Origin: JANNBN01 sp963763885
Lineage (GTDB): Bacteria; Actinomycetota; Acidimicrobiia; Acidimicrobiales; JANYDT01
Assembly (NCBI GenBank): GCA_963763885.1
Contig: CAVXQD010000007.1
Location: 806,001-870,000, forward strand
Direction of reading: 5' to 3'
Length of the DNA: 64,000 bases
Position numbers and translations under genes: made by a program. This document shows positions 33,717 through 43,157 of the stretch, in pieces; positions within the stretch are counted from its first letter, which is position 1; each line of letters opens with the position of its first letter. The notes below the pieces were generated by a model, which searched no databases, had not been told where the DNA came from, and was given only the letters and a program-made list of their open reading frames with translations.

Positions 33717-34721
33717 ATGCTTCGCACCCGCCACACGGCCCAACCAGCGCACGTCGAGGTTCCTTCGATCGCGCTTCACGACGGTGACTGGCAATTGCAC
33801 GCCCTCGCTGCTCCCGTCGGCCGCGCTGGTGGCCAGGTGATTTCGGAACAGTTAGTGATGGAGGCTGGGCGCGCCGTGCGCTCCTTGCCGGCTACTGCAT
33901 TCAACGCAATTGCGGACTTTGGGACCGACGCAGGTCGAGCTGGGGCATTGCTCCTTCGGGGCGCTCCAATCGGCACGCTGCCCGCAACCCCGGCAACACC
34001 TCTAGCCGCCAGCCACTCGGGCAAGGACATGACCAGTGAATTCACGCTGCTCACTGTGGCACGCGCTCTTGGACAACCGGTTGGCTATCTCCCCGAGCAT
34101 GGCGGAGACCTCGTGCAGAACATCGTGCCGGTGCAATCAGCACAGTCACGCCAGGTGTCGACGTCGTCTCGGGTCGAGTTGATGTTCCACACCGAGGCCG
34201 CTTTTCATCCGCATCGACCTCGCTACTTGATTCTGCTGTGCCTGCGCAGCGACCCGGGCGCTTCCACCACGCTGAGTTCCATCCGCGAAGTCATTCCATT
34301 CCTGGAGAGCACAACACTTGAAGTGTTGTTCCAACCACGGTTTCGGACTCGTCCGGACGAATCGTATCGATCCAACCCTGGCTTCACGGGAGAGCTCGGC
34401 GCGCCGACCAGCATCCTGTCGGGCCATCGCGAATCGCCGACTTTGGTGTTCGACGCGGACCTCATGGTCGGCACGGATTCTGAGGCCGACGAAGCGTTAC
34501 GCTCACTCGCCCATGTCGTAAGTGCACATCAAACTTCCGTGGTGCTGGAGTCTGGCGATCTGCTGATTATCGACAACACCGTTGCTGTGCACGGACGCAG
34601 CCCCTTCACGCCACGCTTCGACGGCACCGACCGTTGGCTGCAGCGCAGCTTCGTCGTAGCCGACCTGATGCCAAGCGCAGCCGAGCGCGTGGGACGAATC
34701 ATCGCCACGCGCTTCAACTAG
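33717..34721 (+). CDS. TauD/TfdA or L-asparagine-oxygenase-like Fe(II)/2-oxoglutarate dioxygenase
   Basis: 334 residues with the double-stranded beta-helix fold. The iron triad is HTE (in ELMFHTEAAFHPHRPRYLILLCLR) plus a distal His in NTVAVHGRSPFTPRFDG, and the Arg of HGRSPF/RWLQRSF would bind 2-oxoglutarate. The arrangement resembles clavaminate synthase and AsnO-type L-asparagine oxygenases more than TauD itself. ATG 33717 is preceded by AAGGGAGG. No natural-product genes lie nearby, so the substrate is unknown. Confidence 0.85.
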   Translation: MLRTRHTAQPAHVEVPSIALHDGDWQLHALAAPVGRAGGQVISEQLVMEAGRAVRSLPATAFNAIADFGTDAGRAGALLLRGAPIGTLPATPATPLAASHSGKDMTSEFTLLTVARALGQPVGYLPEHGGDLVQNIVPVQSAQSRQVSTSSRVELMFHTEAAFHPHRPRYLILLCLRSDPGASTTLSSIREVIPFLESTTLEVLFQPRFRTRPDESYRSNPGFTGELGAPTSILSGHRESPTLVFDADLMVGTDSEADEALRSLAHVVSAHQTSVVLESGDLLIIDNTVAVHGRSPFTPRFDGTDRWLQRSFVVADLMPSAAERVGRIIATRFN

Positions 34722-34743
34722 CGGGTCGTCAGGCAAGCCGGGC

Positions 34744-35640
34744 TCAGGCTGCGACGCTGCTGCTTGCGCCGATGAGGTGGCACACCGGCGCCACCATGTC
34801 GGAGCGGTTCATGCAATAAAAGTGGAAGTGCTCCACACCGTGGTCCATCAGGTCTTGCACCTGTTGGGCTGCGATGGCGGATCCGACTGCGGCTCGGGAC
34901 TCCGCGTCGTCGAGCACACCAGCGAATCGGGCGGCGAACCAGTCCGGGATAGATGTGCCGCACTTTCCCGCAAAACCAGAAACCTGCTTCAGGTCCCGGA
35001 CGGGCATAATGCCGGCGACGATGGGGATGTCGATTCCGCGTGCCTTCACTGAATCGACGTAACGCAGGAACTTGTCGTTGTCGAAGAAGAACTGCGTGAT
35101 GGCACGGTCCGCGCCAGCGTCGACCTTTGCAGCAAGCATGTCGAGATCGCGCGCTGCTGAAGCGCTCTCCGGGTGTTGCTCTGGGTAGGCCGACACACTG
35201 ACTTCCATCGTGGGGTAGGCAGACTTGATTCCAGCCACGAGCTCTGCGGCGTTTACATAGCCTCCTACGGTTGGAACGTACGCCTGACCTGCGCCCCCGG
35301 GCATGTCGCCGCGCAACGCAACGATGTGGCGCACCCCCATGTCCCACAGACGATCGACGACCGCATCGGTGTGCGCCTTTGTTGCACCCACGCAGGTGAG
35401 ATGTGCTGCGGTAGGCAGCGACGTACCGGCAAGCAACCGGTCGAGCACTTCGAACGACCGCTCTTGGTCTGTTCCGCCCGCACCGTAGGTGACGGACACG
35501 AATTGAGGAGCGAACTGTTGGAACCGCTCGACGGTTGTCCAGAGCGTGGCTGCGGCGTCGTCGGTCTTGGGGGGAAAGAACTCGAAGGAGACCGATGGCG
35601 ATGCCGGGGCCCCAGTTGTACGTGCACGGAACAAGTTCAT
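34744..35640 (-). CDS. metF: 5,10-methylenetetrahydrofolate reductase
   Basis: 298-residue flavoprotein TIM barrel that reduces methylene-THF to methyl-THF for methionine synthesis. SVSFEFFPPKTDD (catalytic Glu), VSVTYGAGGTD, THLTCVG-like AAHLTCVGATK, IVALRGDMPGG, GADRAITQFFFDNDKFLRYVD and PIVAGIMPV are textbook blocks. The start is ATG 35640 in ATGA overlap with the ArsR-methyltransferase gene. The C-terminal FHFYCMN is typical of short bacterial MetF. Confidence 0.96.
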   Translation of the reverse strand: MNLFRARTTGAPASPSVSFEFFPPKTDDAAATLWTTVERFQQFAPQFVSVTYGAGGTDQERSFEVLDRLLAGTSLPTAAHLTCVGATKAHTDAVVDRLWDMGVRHIVALRGDMPGGAGQAYVPTVGGYVNAAELVAGIKSAYPTMEVSVSAYPEQHPESASAARDLDMLAAKVDAGADRAITQFFFDNDKFLRYVDSVKARGIDIPIVAGIMPVRDLKQVSGFAGKCGTSIPDWFAARFAGVLDDAESRAAVGSAIAAQQVQDLMDHGVEHFHFYCMNRSDMVAPVCHLIGASSSVAA

Positions 35641-36638
35641 GCGAGTGTCTCCTCCATACGACGAACCGCGCGGGCGGGTCGTCGGTCTCTGCCAGTCCAC
35701 AACGAGATGGAAATGCCGTCTGGCTGTTCGGCGGCAAGTGTTTCGTGATCGCCCTGACGTAGCCCTGCGTTGCTCATCCAACCAGCAATGACCTCTCGGC
35801 CAAAACCGAGGCGCCGATGCGCCTGCGTTGTCCGCAGGAACTCGTGGTCGTGTGGGGCGAAGTCGACGACCAACATGGTTCCAGCCGGCGAGAGCACTCG
35901 GGCTGCCTCGTCGATCACGCGCTGCGGATCGTCGACCAAGTGGAGCACCTGGTGGATGATCACAAGGTCGAACGAGGCATCGCCGTAACCGAGGTCTGCT
36001 ATGTCGCCATGGCGCACGGTGCAATGACGGAGGCCAGCGCGCTCCAGGTTGGCGCGGGCGATGGCCAGCATCTTGGGCGACGAGTCGATTCCGACGCCCT
36101 TGCTGACCTTCGGGCCGAGCAACTGAAGCATCCGGCCGGTGCCGGTGCCAAGGTCGAGCACCGACGAAGGAGCACGCTCGGCAACGACGCCGACGATGGC
36201 TTCTTCGACACGATCGTCGGCAACGTGCAGTTGACGCAGGCGCTCCCACTCGGCAGCGTTCTCTTCGAAGAAGGCTTGCGAGGATGCAGTGCGACCCGAT
36301 CGGAGTGCCGTCAGACGCTCGGCGTCGGTGCGAACGGTCCGGTCCGCCGGATCAACCAGCGAAAGAAGCGCGTGGGCCAACGCAGCGGGCCGAGCGTCTC
36401 GGGCAAGACGGAAGAACGCAAACGCACCCTCCGGGGTGCGGTGCACGAGTTCTGCGTCGACCAACACCTTGAGGTGGCGGGAAACCCGAGGCTGCGATTG
36501 CCGCAGGATGTCGGTGATTTCGCCAGCGGTGAGCTCGGACTCCGCCAGCAAGGCCAAGATGCGCAGACGGGTCGGCTCGGCCGCAGCAGCGCAGAGGTCG
36601 ACAAGGTCCTCGGAGGAGAACACGCTTGGAGTGGACAT
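35637..36638 (-). CDS. ArsR-family regulator fused to SAM-dependent methyltransferase
   Basis: 333 residues. An N-terminal winged helix (LVDLCAAAAEPTRLRILALLAESELTAGEITDILRQSQPRVSRHLKVLVDAELVHRTPEGAFAFFRL, about 8-75) is followed by a class I methyltransferase with motif I VLDLGTGTGRML and post-motifs GIDSSPKMLAIAR and FDLVIIHQVLHLVDDPQRVIDEAARVLSPAGTMLVVDF. Proteins of this fusion type are linked to metF or methyl-cycle genes in several phyla; proteobacterial SahR is a related ArsR sensor of S-adenosylhomocysteine. The start is ATG 36638, preceded by AAGGATGA; it is coupled by ATGA to metF. Probably senses methyl-cycle status and controls its own operon. Confidence 0.9.
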   Translation of the reverse strand: MSTPSVFSSEDLVDLCAAAAEPTRLRILALLAESELTAGEITDILRQSQPRVSRHLKVLVDAELVHRTPEGAFAFFRLARDARPAALAHALLSLVDPADRTVRTDAERLTALRSGRTASSQAFFEENAAEWERLRQLHVADDRVEEAIVGVVAERAPSSVLDLGTGTGRMLQLLGPKVSKGVGIDSSPKMLAIARANLERAGLRHCTVRHGDIADLGYGDASFDLVIIHQVLHLVDDPQRVIDEAARVLSPAGTMLVVDFAPHDHEFLRTTQAHRRLGFGREVIAGWMSNAGLRQGDHETLAAEQPDGISISLWTGRDRRPARAVRRMEETLA

Positions 36639-36652
36639 AAAGTCATCCTTAT
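36637..36652. promoter_or_regulatory. Near-palindrome over the ArsR-methyltransferase start
   Basis: ATAAAGTCATCCTTAT is an imperfect palindrome (arms ATAA-G / C-TTAT) overlapping the start codon and ribosome-binding site. It is AT-rich in a GC-rich context and is a candidate autoregulatory operator for the ArsR protein. Confidence 0.35.
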
Positions 36653-36723
36653 ATCTGCATCTCTTCTTGTCAATCAGTTTCTCCTCAAGACGCAGGAAGC
36701 GGCACCTACAGTGACCCAGCACT

Positions 36724-37575
36724 ATGGATCGCTCGCTCACCGACTTGTTGCAGGACGCTGCAACGGCCGCATCCACGTCGCCAGCCGAGTCCCGGGTGGT
36801 TCAGGCCGTGTTAGGAGACCCCCAAGCGGTTGCGTTCGGCACCATGGCAGAACTGGTGGAGCGCGCTGGGGTCGGCAGCGGAACCGTGGCCAGGTTGTGC
36901 ACCAAGTTGGGGCTGAGCGGATTCGCCGAGTTGCAGCGCCGAATCCAGCACGAAGTTGTGCTTGGAGGTGGGTCAGCGGCTGAACGCATCAAAGGCACCC
37001 GACCTGATGATCTCTTAGGCAACATCGCAGCAACGGAACAACGCAACGTCAGCTCGACGTTCGACCGCTTGGATCGTGAAGCATTTGCTCGGGCAGCTGC
37101 GATTCTCGCAACTCGTCAACACCATGTGGTGGTGATGGGCAGCGATGCAGCGGGTGGCATTGCACGACACTTCAGTCAAGAACTTGCGTCGTTACGGCCA
37201 CAGGTCGAGTTCCTTGATGGCAACCCCGTAACGGTGGCGCGGCGGATTGCATTGAGCGATGGGACAGACGCCTTGCTGGCGATCGACGTGCACCGCTACG
37301 ACTCGTGGTTGGTTAACACCGTTGAACGATTCGCTGAAGCTGGCGCTCAGGTGATTGCCCTGACGGACAACCCTCGGTCCAGGATTGCAACTGCATCCGT
37401 GGCACATCTCGGTTTCGAAACCTCGTCACCAGGCCCGTTCGACAGTTTCACCGCAGCGCTTGCCGTGCTGAACGCGCTGAACGCCGAAACGGCGGTCCGA
37501 CTGAAGGGCACCGCGGTCGAACGGTTGGACAAGCTCGAGCAAACATGGAAATCGACCAAAGCGCTCGAGAACTAG
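36724..37575 (+). CDS. MurR/RpiR family transcriptional regulator
   Basis: 283 residues: N-terminal HTH_6 domain (about 1-75; AELVERAGVGSGTVARLCTKLGLSGFAELQRRI) and a SIS sugar-phosphate-binding domain (about 120-250; ILATRQHHVVVMGSDAAGGIARHFSQELASLRPQVEF, VIALTDNPRSRIATAS). Divergent from the ArsR-metF operon with 85 bases between starts. It regulates sugar-phosphate or amino-sugar metabolism in other bacteria; here there is no adjacent sugar operon except ppgK further on. Confidence 0.92.
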   Translation: MDRSLTDLLQDAATAASTSPAESRVVQAVLGDPQAVAFGTMAELVERAGVGSGTVARLCTKLGLSGFAELQRRIQHEVVLGGGSAAERIKGTRPDDLLGNIAATEQRNVSSTFDRLDREAFARAAAILATRQHHVVVMGSDAAGGIARHFSQELASLRPQVEFLDGNPVTVARRIALSDGTDALLAIDVHRYDSWLVNTVERFAEAGAQVIALTDNPRSRIATASVAHLGFETSSPGPFDSFTAALAVLNALNAETAVRLKGTAVERLDKLEQTWKSTKALEN

Positions 37576-37615
37576 CGGAACAAGAAGCGGAGCTGCTGTG
37601 CGGCACAGCTGGCAA

Positions 37616-38365
37616 TCACGCCGGCTGATGTTCGGCGAAGTACAGCGACCAACTGTTTTCTCGCCGGTCGATCCAGGTCTTGGGTGCGAAGGCAAACTCG
37701 GGCCGCTGCGCGTTCACTACCCGGCGCACGGATTCGGGCAACGAGTCAAACCCGGGAACCTTGCCGCCAGTGAGGTGGAACACCAACGAGCCCTCTGTCC
37801 CGCCGAGCAGCATCCAAGGCAACCACGGAGTGAACCGAACCACTGACTCCTGGACGGCATCACCAACGAGTGTCAGCAGCGTGTGCTCGGATCGTTGCAG
37901 CAACACGCCGGTGGATTCGCGGACAAACACGTGAGGCCGCAAAGGGTTGGTGCAGGTTTCAGTTGCCGAGGATTCGAAAGTATGCGCGCTGTTGACCTGC
38001 AGGGCAGCCGGGACGGTCTGGGAGGTCGCAAGCGAGCATACGGGATCCAGCCAATCGTGCACCACATCAACAACCGCGTTGGTGATCGGGTTGCGCCACG
38101 AATCCAGCACCGCTCCCGTTGCGAGGTCGGTGAACAGAAGCACTTCGCGGCCACGCAATGCCCAGCCGTCAGCAAGCGGATCGGCGCCCAGCAACCGGTA
38201 GCCAGAACATCCGAAAAGGGGCTGGGCACCAACGTCGGGCAGCAATGCCAAAACGGTTCCGTTGATCTGGAAGCACGCGTCGGAACCGTGGGTGGACGCG
38301 ATGGCGGTGACGTACTTGTCGGCGGCGGAGAGCTGGTTCCAAGAGTGACGCACAGCAAGGGTCAC
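37616..38365 (-). CDS. DUF1838-like hypothetical protein
   Basis: About 249 residues. The motif SWRNPITNAVVDVVHDWLDPV resembles the conserved W-x-N-P-x-T-x-E/V block of DUF1838 proteins. No signal peptide, no membrane helices. GTG 38365 (VTLAVRHSWNQLSAADKYV) is chosen because a further upstream Met would overlap the divergent ppgK start. Function unknown; the family tends to be enzymatic-looking without characterisation. Confidence 0.65.
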   Translation of the reverse strand: MTLAVRHSWNQLSAADKYVTAIASTHGSDACFQINGTVLALLPDVGAQPLFGCSGYRLLGADPLADGWALRGREVLLFTDLATGAVLDSWRNPITNAVVDVVHDWLDPVCSLATSQTVPAALQVNSAHTFESSATETCTNPLRPHVFVRESTGVLLQRSEHTLLTLVGDAVQESVVRFTPWLPWMLLGGTEGSLVFHLTGGKVPGFDSLPESVRRVVNAQRPEFAFAPKTWIDRRENSWSLYFAEHQPA

Positions 38366-38387
38366 CCTACTGTGTGAACATGTGAGT

Positions 38388-39290
38388 ATGGCCTCTGCTC
38401 GTCGAACCACTACACCCGCTCAGCCAAAAGAGGCTGCTCCCCCGGCGGCAAAAGCAGCAGCGAAGAAAACAGCGAAACCAGTCGCTCCGGCAAAGGCAAA
38501 GGCGCCGACCGGGAGCAAAGCCAAACATGCAAAAGGTGTACTTGGGATCGACATTGGTGGCTCGGGCATCAAGGGCGCACCGGTTGACCTTGTCACCGGC
38601 GAGTTGCTTGCGGAGCGGCTGCGGATTCCGACTCCCAACCCGTCAACGCCGCAAGCAGTTGCTGGCGTGGTGAAGGAGATCAGCGAGTACTTCTCGGCGT
38701 TCGCCGACGGTCCCGTGGGTGTGACGTTCCCAGGTGTGGTCACCGGTGGCGTTACTCGCACGGCTGCCAACGTGGACAAGAAGTGGATTGGGCTTGATGC
38801 AGATGCGCTATTCGAGCGAACCACTGGCCGCCCCTTCTCCGTCATCAACGACGCGCAGGCAGCGGTGATGGCCGAGGTGCGTTATGGCGCTGGGCGTAAC
38901 GAACCTGGGATGGTGCTCATGTTGACGTTCGGTACGGGAATCGGTTCCGGGCTGGCGTATCGCGGCGTCTCCATGCACGGGGTGGAGTTGGGTCACATCC
39001 GAATCGATGGTGTGGATGCAGAAGTTAATGCGTCGGCCAACGCCCGCGACCGCGAAGGCTGGTCGTACAAGCAGTGGGTGAAGAAGGTCAACGTGTACCT
39101 GGAGCACGTGGAAACCATCTTGTGGCCGGACCTCATCATCGTGGGCGGTGGTGTCAGCGAAAAAGCCGACAAGTGGGTTCCGTTACTGAAGACCCGCGCC
39201 CGCGTCGAGGTCGCTCAGCTCACCAACGAGGCGGGCATTGTGGGCGCTGCAATCGTCGCCACTCAAGGCCAGTCCACAGCTCGGGCCTAA
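38388..39290 (+). CDS. ppgK: Polyphosphate glucokinase (ROK family)
   Basis: 300 residues. An Ala/Lys/Pro-rich basic leader of about 48 residues precedes the ROK kinase. LGIDIGGSGIKGAPVDL is the phosphate-binding loop, GVTFPGVVTGG and INDAQAAVMAEVRYGAGR (catalytic Asp) follow, then LTFGTGIGSGLAYRG, and YLEHVETILWPDLIIVGGGVSEKADKW is characteristic of actinobacterial PpgK. Phosphorylates glucose with polyphosphate or ATP. ATG 38388 or GTG 38382 are both possible starts; no clear Shine-Dalgarno, perhaps leaderless. The lysine-rich tail might bind polyphosphate (inference). Confidence 0.92.
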   Translation: MASARRTTTPAQPKEAAPPAAKAAAKKTAKPVAPAKAKAPTGSKAKHAKGVLGIDIGGSGIKGAPVDLVTGELLAERLRIPTPNPSTPQAVAGVVKEISEYFSAFADGPVGVTFPGVVTGGVTRTAANVDKKWIGLDADALFERTTGRPFSVINDAQAAVMAEVRYGAGRNEPGMVLMLTFGTGIGSGLAYRGVSMHGVELGHIRIDGVDAEVNASANARDREGWSYKQWVKKVNVYLEHVETILWPDLIIVGGGVSEKADKWVPLLKTRARVEVAQLTNEAGIVGAAIVATQGQSTARA

Positions 39291-40432
39291 CCTCGTGGCG
39301 CCTGCACCGCTTCAACAACGAGGTCCACTTCGGCGTCGGTGTTGTAGGTGTGCGGAGACACCCGAACAACCTGGGTGAGTCCCTTTGCCTGCAGGTCCAG
39401 CGTGGCCCAACTGGCGGGTGACAAGTTGATAATGGCGCCGTTCGCTGCGACGGCCTTCACCACATCCGTGGCCGGTGTCCCAGCAACCGAGAACGTCACG
39501 ATGCCGCAAACCCGCTGCGAGTTGTCGTGGACCTTAACGCCATCAATACCGCGAAGCTGTGTGCGCAGATAATCAGCGCGCTGGACAACTTTGGCCTCGA
39601 TGGCTGCCATTCCACTCTCCAGCGCCTGCCGTGCTGCGACAGCAAGACCAACCTGGGCTGCCACCGGCACCTCGAACTCCTCGAACTTTGCCATGCCGGG
39701 GTTCACGACCAGGCCCGACTCAGCGGACCACGTGCTGGTGTTGGAGTCCACACCCGGCGGCTGAAACCGATCTGCGATCTCGGACGCTACCCACAACATG
39801 CCGGTGCCACGAGGTGCCCGCAGCCACTTGCGGCCGGTTCCGGTGAATACCGAGCAACCGAGTGCTCGGACATCAACCTCAAGCTGAGCAAACGCCTGGC
39901 AGCCGTCCACGAACATCGGAATACCTGCGGCACGAGCAATGGCGCCGATCTGATCCACCGGGTTGACGTTGCCGCTGTGGGTACCGATCATCGTGACGCA
40001 CATCAACGAGACGCGTGAATCCATCGCTTGTGCAAGTTTCTCGACGTCGACGGTTCCGTCTTCCAGCGACGCCATAACTTGGACTTCGAACCCGCCCAGC
40101 GCCTGTGTCTGACGCAACGCTGCATAATGGGAGTGGTACGAAAGTTGATCGGTGAGGACCACACTCCCCTTCGGGATGTTGCCCCCCAAGACCCAACCCC
40201 ACAGGGCTTTCACCCATGCAGCAGAGTCGCTGATGGCAAAGGCAACCTCGGCGGCCTCGCCTCCCACCAGTGCTCCCAGGTCTGCGCGCGCCTGAGCCAG
40301 GGTTTCGGCAACCTCATCGGCCGCGAGATACCCACCGATCTCCGCTTCCCTCCGAAGGTGGCCAATGGTTGCATCGAGCGTCTCGGCAGTGGGCAACGAA
40401 GAACCCGCGTTGTTGAGGAATGCAGACGTCAT
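39287..40432 (-). CDS. Class V aminotransferase (EgtE/cysteine-desulfurase-like)
   Basis: 381-residue PLP enzyme. The PLP-binding lysine is in GTGRKWLRAPRGTGML, a pattern shared with EgtE and isopenicillin N epimerase-like enzymes; DGCQAFAQLEVDVRALGCSVFTG precedes it and supplies the Asp. Starts MTSAFLNNAGSSLPT at ATG 40432, as in this family. Convergent with ppgK (4-base overlap) and divergent from the LLM oxidoreductase. It could be the C-S lyase of ergothioneine synthesis, but no egtA-D genes are present, so the role remains open. Confidence 0.85.
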   Translation of the reverse strand: MTSAFLNNAGSSLPTAETLDATIGHLRREAEIGGYLAADEVAETLAQARADLGALVGGEAAEVAFAISDSAAWVKALWGWVLGGNIPKGSVVLTDQLSYHSHYAALRQTQALGGFEVQVMASLEDGTVDVEKLAQAMDSRVSLMCVTMIGTHSGNVNPVDQIGAIARAAGIPMFVDGCQAFAQLEVDVRALGCSVFTGTGRKWLRAPRGTGMLWVASEIADRFQPPGVDSNTSTWSAESGLVVNPGMAKFEEFEVPVAAQVGLAVAARQALESGMAAIEAKVVQRADYLRTQLRGIDGVKVHDNSQRVCGIVTFSVAGTPATDVVKAVAANGAIINLSPASWATLDLQAKGLTQVVRVSPHTYNTDAEVDLVVEAVQAPRG

Positions 40433-40504
40433 CGGGTCAGTTTCGCTTACGCCGACGGAAGCCACGAACGATTTACCTTGGCATCGGCCGTAGTGTCGAG
40501 GGTG

Positions 40505-41548
40505 ATGCTGCTCTCCGTGCTTGACCTTGCCCCTGTTTCCTCCGGCTCGTCTGTTGGGCAGGCGCTCCGCAACTCCATCCACCTGGCGCAACGCTTGGAA
40601 GCGCTGGGCTACCACCGACACTGGGTCGCCGAGCATCACGGCATGCCGGGTGTGGCCAGTTCGTCTCCCGCGGTTCTCCTGGCGCACCTCGCAATGGCCA
40701 CCTCAACCATTCGTCTGGGGTCCGGTGGCGTGATGTTGCCGAACCACGCTCCGCTCGCCATCGCCGAGCAGTTCGGCATGCTCGAGGCAATCCATCCCGG
40801 GCGCATCGACCTGGGTCTCGGACGCGCACCGGGGACCGACGTACACACGGCTCGTGCATTGCGCGGCACAAGACTGCACGAGTCCGAAGACTTTCCGGCG
40901 CGTATCGCAGATCTCATCGGGTTCTTCGGCGGCCAATTCCCCAACGGACATCCCTATGCGCACATACGTGCCGTACCCGGAGCTGGCAACCTGCCAGCAC
41001 TCTGGATGCTGGGAAGCAGTGACTGGGGTGCGGCTGTCGCCGGACAGATGGGGTTGCCGTATGCATTTGCACACCACTTCGGCATGGGCGGCACCGACGT
41101 TGCGCTGGACACCTATCGTGCCCAATTCGAGCCGTCAGGTTTCGCCCAGCGTCCTTACTGCATGATCGGCGTGCAGGTTGTCTGCGCCGAATCCGAATCC
41201 GACGCCCGTTACCTTGCACGCTCCAGCGCCGTTGGGTTTCTTCGGCTTCGCCAGGGACGACCAGGGACCATGCCGTCGCCCGAGGATGCTGCGGCCACAT
41301 CACTAAGCGTTGCGGAAAACGAGTTCATCGAAGAGCGGCTCAACAACGCTGTCATCGGAACGCCCCAGCAGGTTGCATCACGGCTACAGCGACTCGCCAC
41401 GCAGTACGAGGTGGACGAGTTGATGCTCACCACCGCAACGCACGCACACGCGGATCGCGTGAAGTCGTTCGAGCTGGTCGCGGCAGCGGTTGGTCTCACA
41501 CCTTGGACGCCCGTCCCTCCCAGTACGGAGCGCGTAGCTCACGCTTGA
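40505..41548 (+). CDS. LLM class flavin-dependent oxidoreductase
   Basis: 347-residue luciferase-like monooxygenase. LSVLDLAPVSSGSSVGQALRNSIHLAQRLEALGYHRHWVAEHHGMPGVASSSPAVLLAHLAMATSTIRLGSGGVMLPNHAPLAIAEQFGMLEAIHPGRIDLGLGRAPGTD is the well-conserved N-terminal half. It resembles the MsnO8 type (FMN-dependent). An open frame continues upstream but is antisense to the aminotransferase; ATG 40505 (or GTG 40502) is the true start. The 3' end overlaps the convergent acyl-CoA synthetase by 53 bases. Confidence 0.9.
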   Translation: MLLSVLDLAPVSSGSSVGQALRNSIHLAQRLEALGYHRHWVAEHHGMPGVASSSPAVLLAHLAMATSTIRLGSGGVMLPNHAPLAIAEQFGMLEAIHPGRIDLGLGRAPGTDVHTARALRGTRLHESEDFPARIADLIGFFGGQFPNGHPYAHIRAVPGAGNLPALWMLGSSDWGAAVAGQMGLPYAFAHHFGMGGTDVALDTYRAQFEPSGFAQRPYCMIGVQVVCAESESDARYLARSSAVGFLRLRQGRPGTMPSPEDAAATSLSVAENEFIEERLNNAVIGTPQQVASRLQRLATQYEVDELMLTTATHAHADRVKSFELVAAAVGLTPWTPVPPSTERVAHA

Positions 41549-43067
41549 GAATCTTGCCGCTGCCAGTCTTTGGTAGCTCGGGCGAGAACTCGATGGACCG
41601 CGGGATCTTGTAGTTGGCAAGGTGTGCGCGTGCATGCTCGGACACCTCGGCCTCGGTGAGGGTTTCACCGCTGCGGGCGACCACCACCGCGTGCACCAGC
41701 TCGCCCCATTCGTCTGATGGGATACCGAACACGGCGGCTTCCAACACCTTGGGGTGTTGTTCCAACGCTGCTTCGATTTCGGCCGGGTAGATGTTCATTC
41801 CGCCCGAGATGATCATGTCCTTCTTGCGGTCGCAGATGTACAGGAACCCCTCGTCGTCCCGGTAGGCGATGTCGCCGACCGTCTGGAAATCGCCTCGGCG
41901 ATCAGCCGCGAATTTGTCCGGTTGCTTGTAGTACTCGTTGAACACCGAAGCAGCTCGGACGAACAGTTCGCCGGGATGGTCGGGCCCGATGCCGGTGACC
42001 TCGTTGCCGTCGTCGTCGAACAACTTGATCTCCACCATTGGGGCTGGCAGCCCACACGAACCTGGCTTGCGGAGCTGGTCCTGCGGGGCCATCACGCAGT
42101 TGACGCCAAGCTCGGTGCTGCCATAGACCTCCCACAACGAATCGCTAGGGAAGTCCGCAAGGTACTGCTGCTTCAGCGCATAGGACCAAGGGGCGGCATT
42201 CGCGATCATCACGCGAATGGACGATCGGTCATACTTTGCCTTCACCTCATTTGGCAGCGCACATATCATTCTGATTGGAGTAGGCGCTGCGAAGGTGGAG
42301 GTCACCTTGTACTTGTCAACCAGTCGCAGCCAGTCCTCGGTGTTGAACTTTCGTTGCAGCACAACGGTCTGGCCCATCAGCTGGCCGGTGCCCATGAAGC
42401 CCAACGGACCCGAGTGATAGAGCGGCCCGGTTGGGATGTAAATGTCGTCCGGTCGGTACGCGATGAGCTGCAGTAGCGCAAGGCCCTGCTGCGGGTTGGC
42501 GCCGCCCTTTCGCAGCGCCCCTTTCGGCTTTCCGGTGGTTCCAGACGTGTAGATCATGGTGGCAGCAGCAGTATCGGCGGCAGGAAGGTCGATGGGCTCA
42601 GAGGATTGGGCGTCAGCAAGCGGCTCAACGGCAACCATGCCTGAAGGGACGACCCCTCCATGCGATGCGGAGTCAAAGACCAAGATGTGTTCGACCTGCG
42701 GGACACGGTCCCGGATACGTTCGAACATCGGTGCAAATTCTGCATCGACGAACACGATTTTGGTATCGCTGTGATCCGTGACGTACGCAGCCTCGTCATC
42801 AGACAGCCGGTAGTTCAACGGCACGGCGGTGGTGCCTATCTTGCGGCATGCGCTGATGGCCACCACCAGCGGGATGGAGTTCTGTCCACACCACACCACT
42901 TTGGTGCCCGGACCACTTCCGAAACCCTGCAGCACGCGGCCCAGCCGGTTGGCAGCTGCTTCCAATTCCGCATAGGTGAGCTGATGCACGGTGCCATCGG
43001 GTCGGTCATCGATTACAGCCACTTTGTCCGGTTGGTTCTGAGCATGCGACGTAAGAAAATCGGCCAT
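41496..43067 (-). CDS. Acyl-CoA synthetase (AMP-dependent ligase)
   Basis: 523-residue ANL-superfamily enzyme that activates a carboxylic acid with ATP to acyl-CoA. A3 motif IYTSGTTGKPKGA, A5 VYGSTELG, A7/A8 DIAYRDDEGFLYICDRKKDMIISGGMNIYPAEIE and A10 ELPKTGSGKILKREL (catalytic Lys) are complete. Start at MADFLTSHAQNQPDKVAVI, ATG 43067. It resembles FadD-type long or medium-chain ligases of actinobacteria; the substrate chain is not predictable. Confidence 0.93.
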   Translation of the reverse strand: MADFLTSHAQNQPDKVAVIDDRPDGTVHQLTYAELEAAANRLGRVLQGFGSGPGTKVVWCGQNSIPLVVAISACRKIGTTAVPLNYRLSDDEAAYVTDHSDTKIVFVDAEFAPMFERIRDRVPQVEHILVFDSASHGGVVPSGMVAVEPLADAQSSEPIDLPAADTAAATMIYTSGTTGKPKGALRKGGANPQQGLALLQLIAYRPDDIYIPTGPLYHSGPLGFMGTGQLMGQTVVLQRKFNTEDWLRLVDKYKVTSTFAAPTPIRMICALPNEVKAKYDRSSIRVMIANAAPWSYALKQQYLADFPSDSLWEVYGSTELGVNCVMAPQDQLRKPGSCGLPAPMVEIKLFDDDGNEVTGIGPDHPGELFVRAASVFNEYYKQPDKFAADRRGDFQTVGDIAYRDDEGFLYICDRKKDMIISGGMNIYPAEIEAALEQHPKVLEAAVFGIPSDEWGELVHAVVVARSGETLTEAEVSEHARAHLANYKIPRSIEFSPELPKTGSGKILKRELRAPYWEGRASKV

Positions 43068-43157
43068 GGCCGTCAGGTTGCCACACCATCGCAATTGGCA
43101 CCCAGTTGAAACGGCGAAACCCCGCCGCATTGCACCGAGTGGCAGCGAACGGAGCGG

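Noticed and set aside
40028..40504. N-terminal extension of the LLM oxidoreductase
   Set aside because: Antisense to the aminotransferase and not protein-like; the family start is MLLSVLDLAPV.
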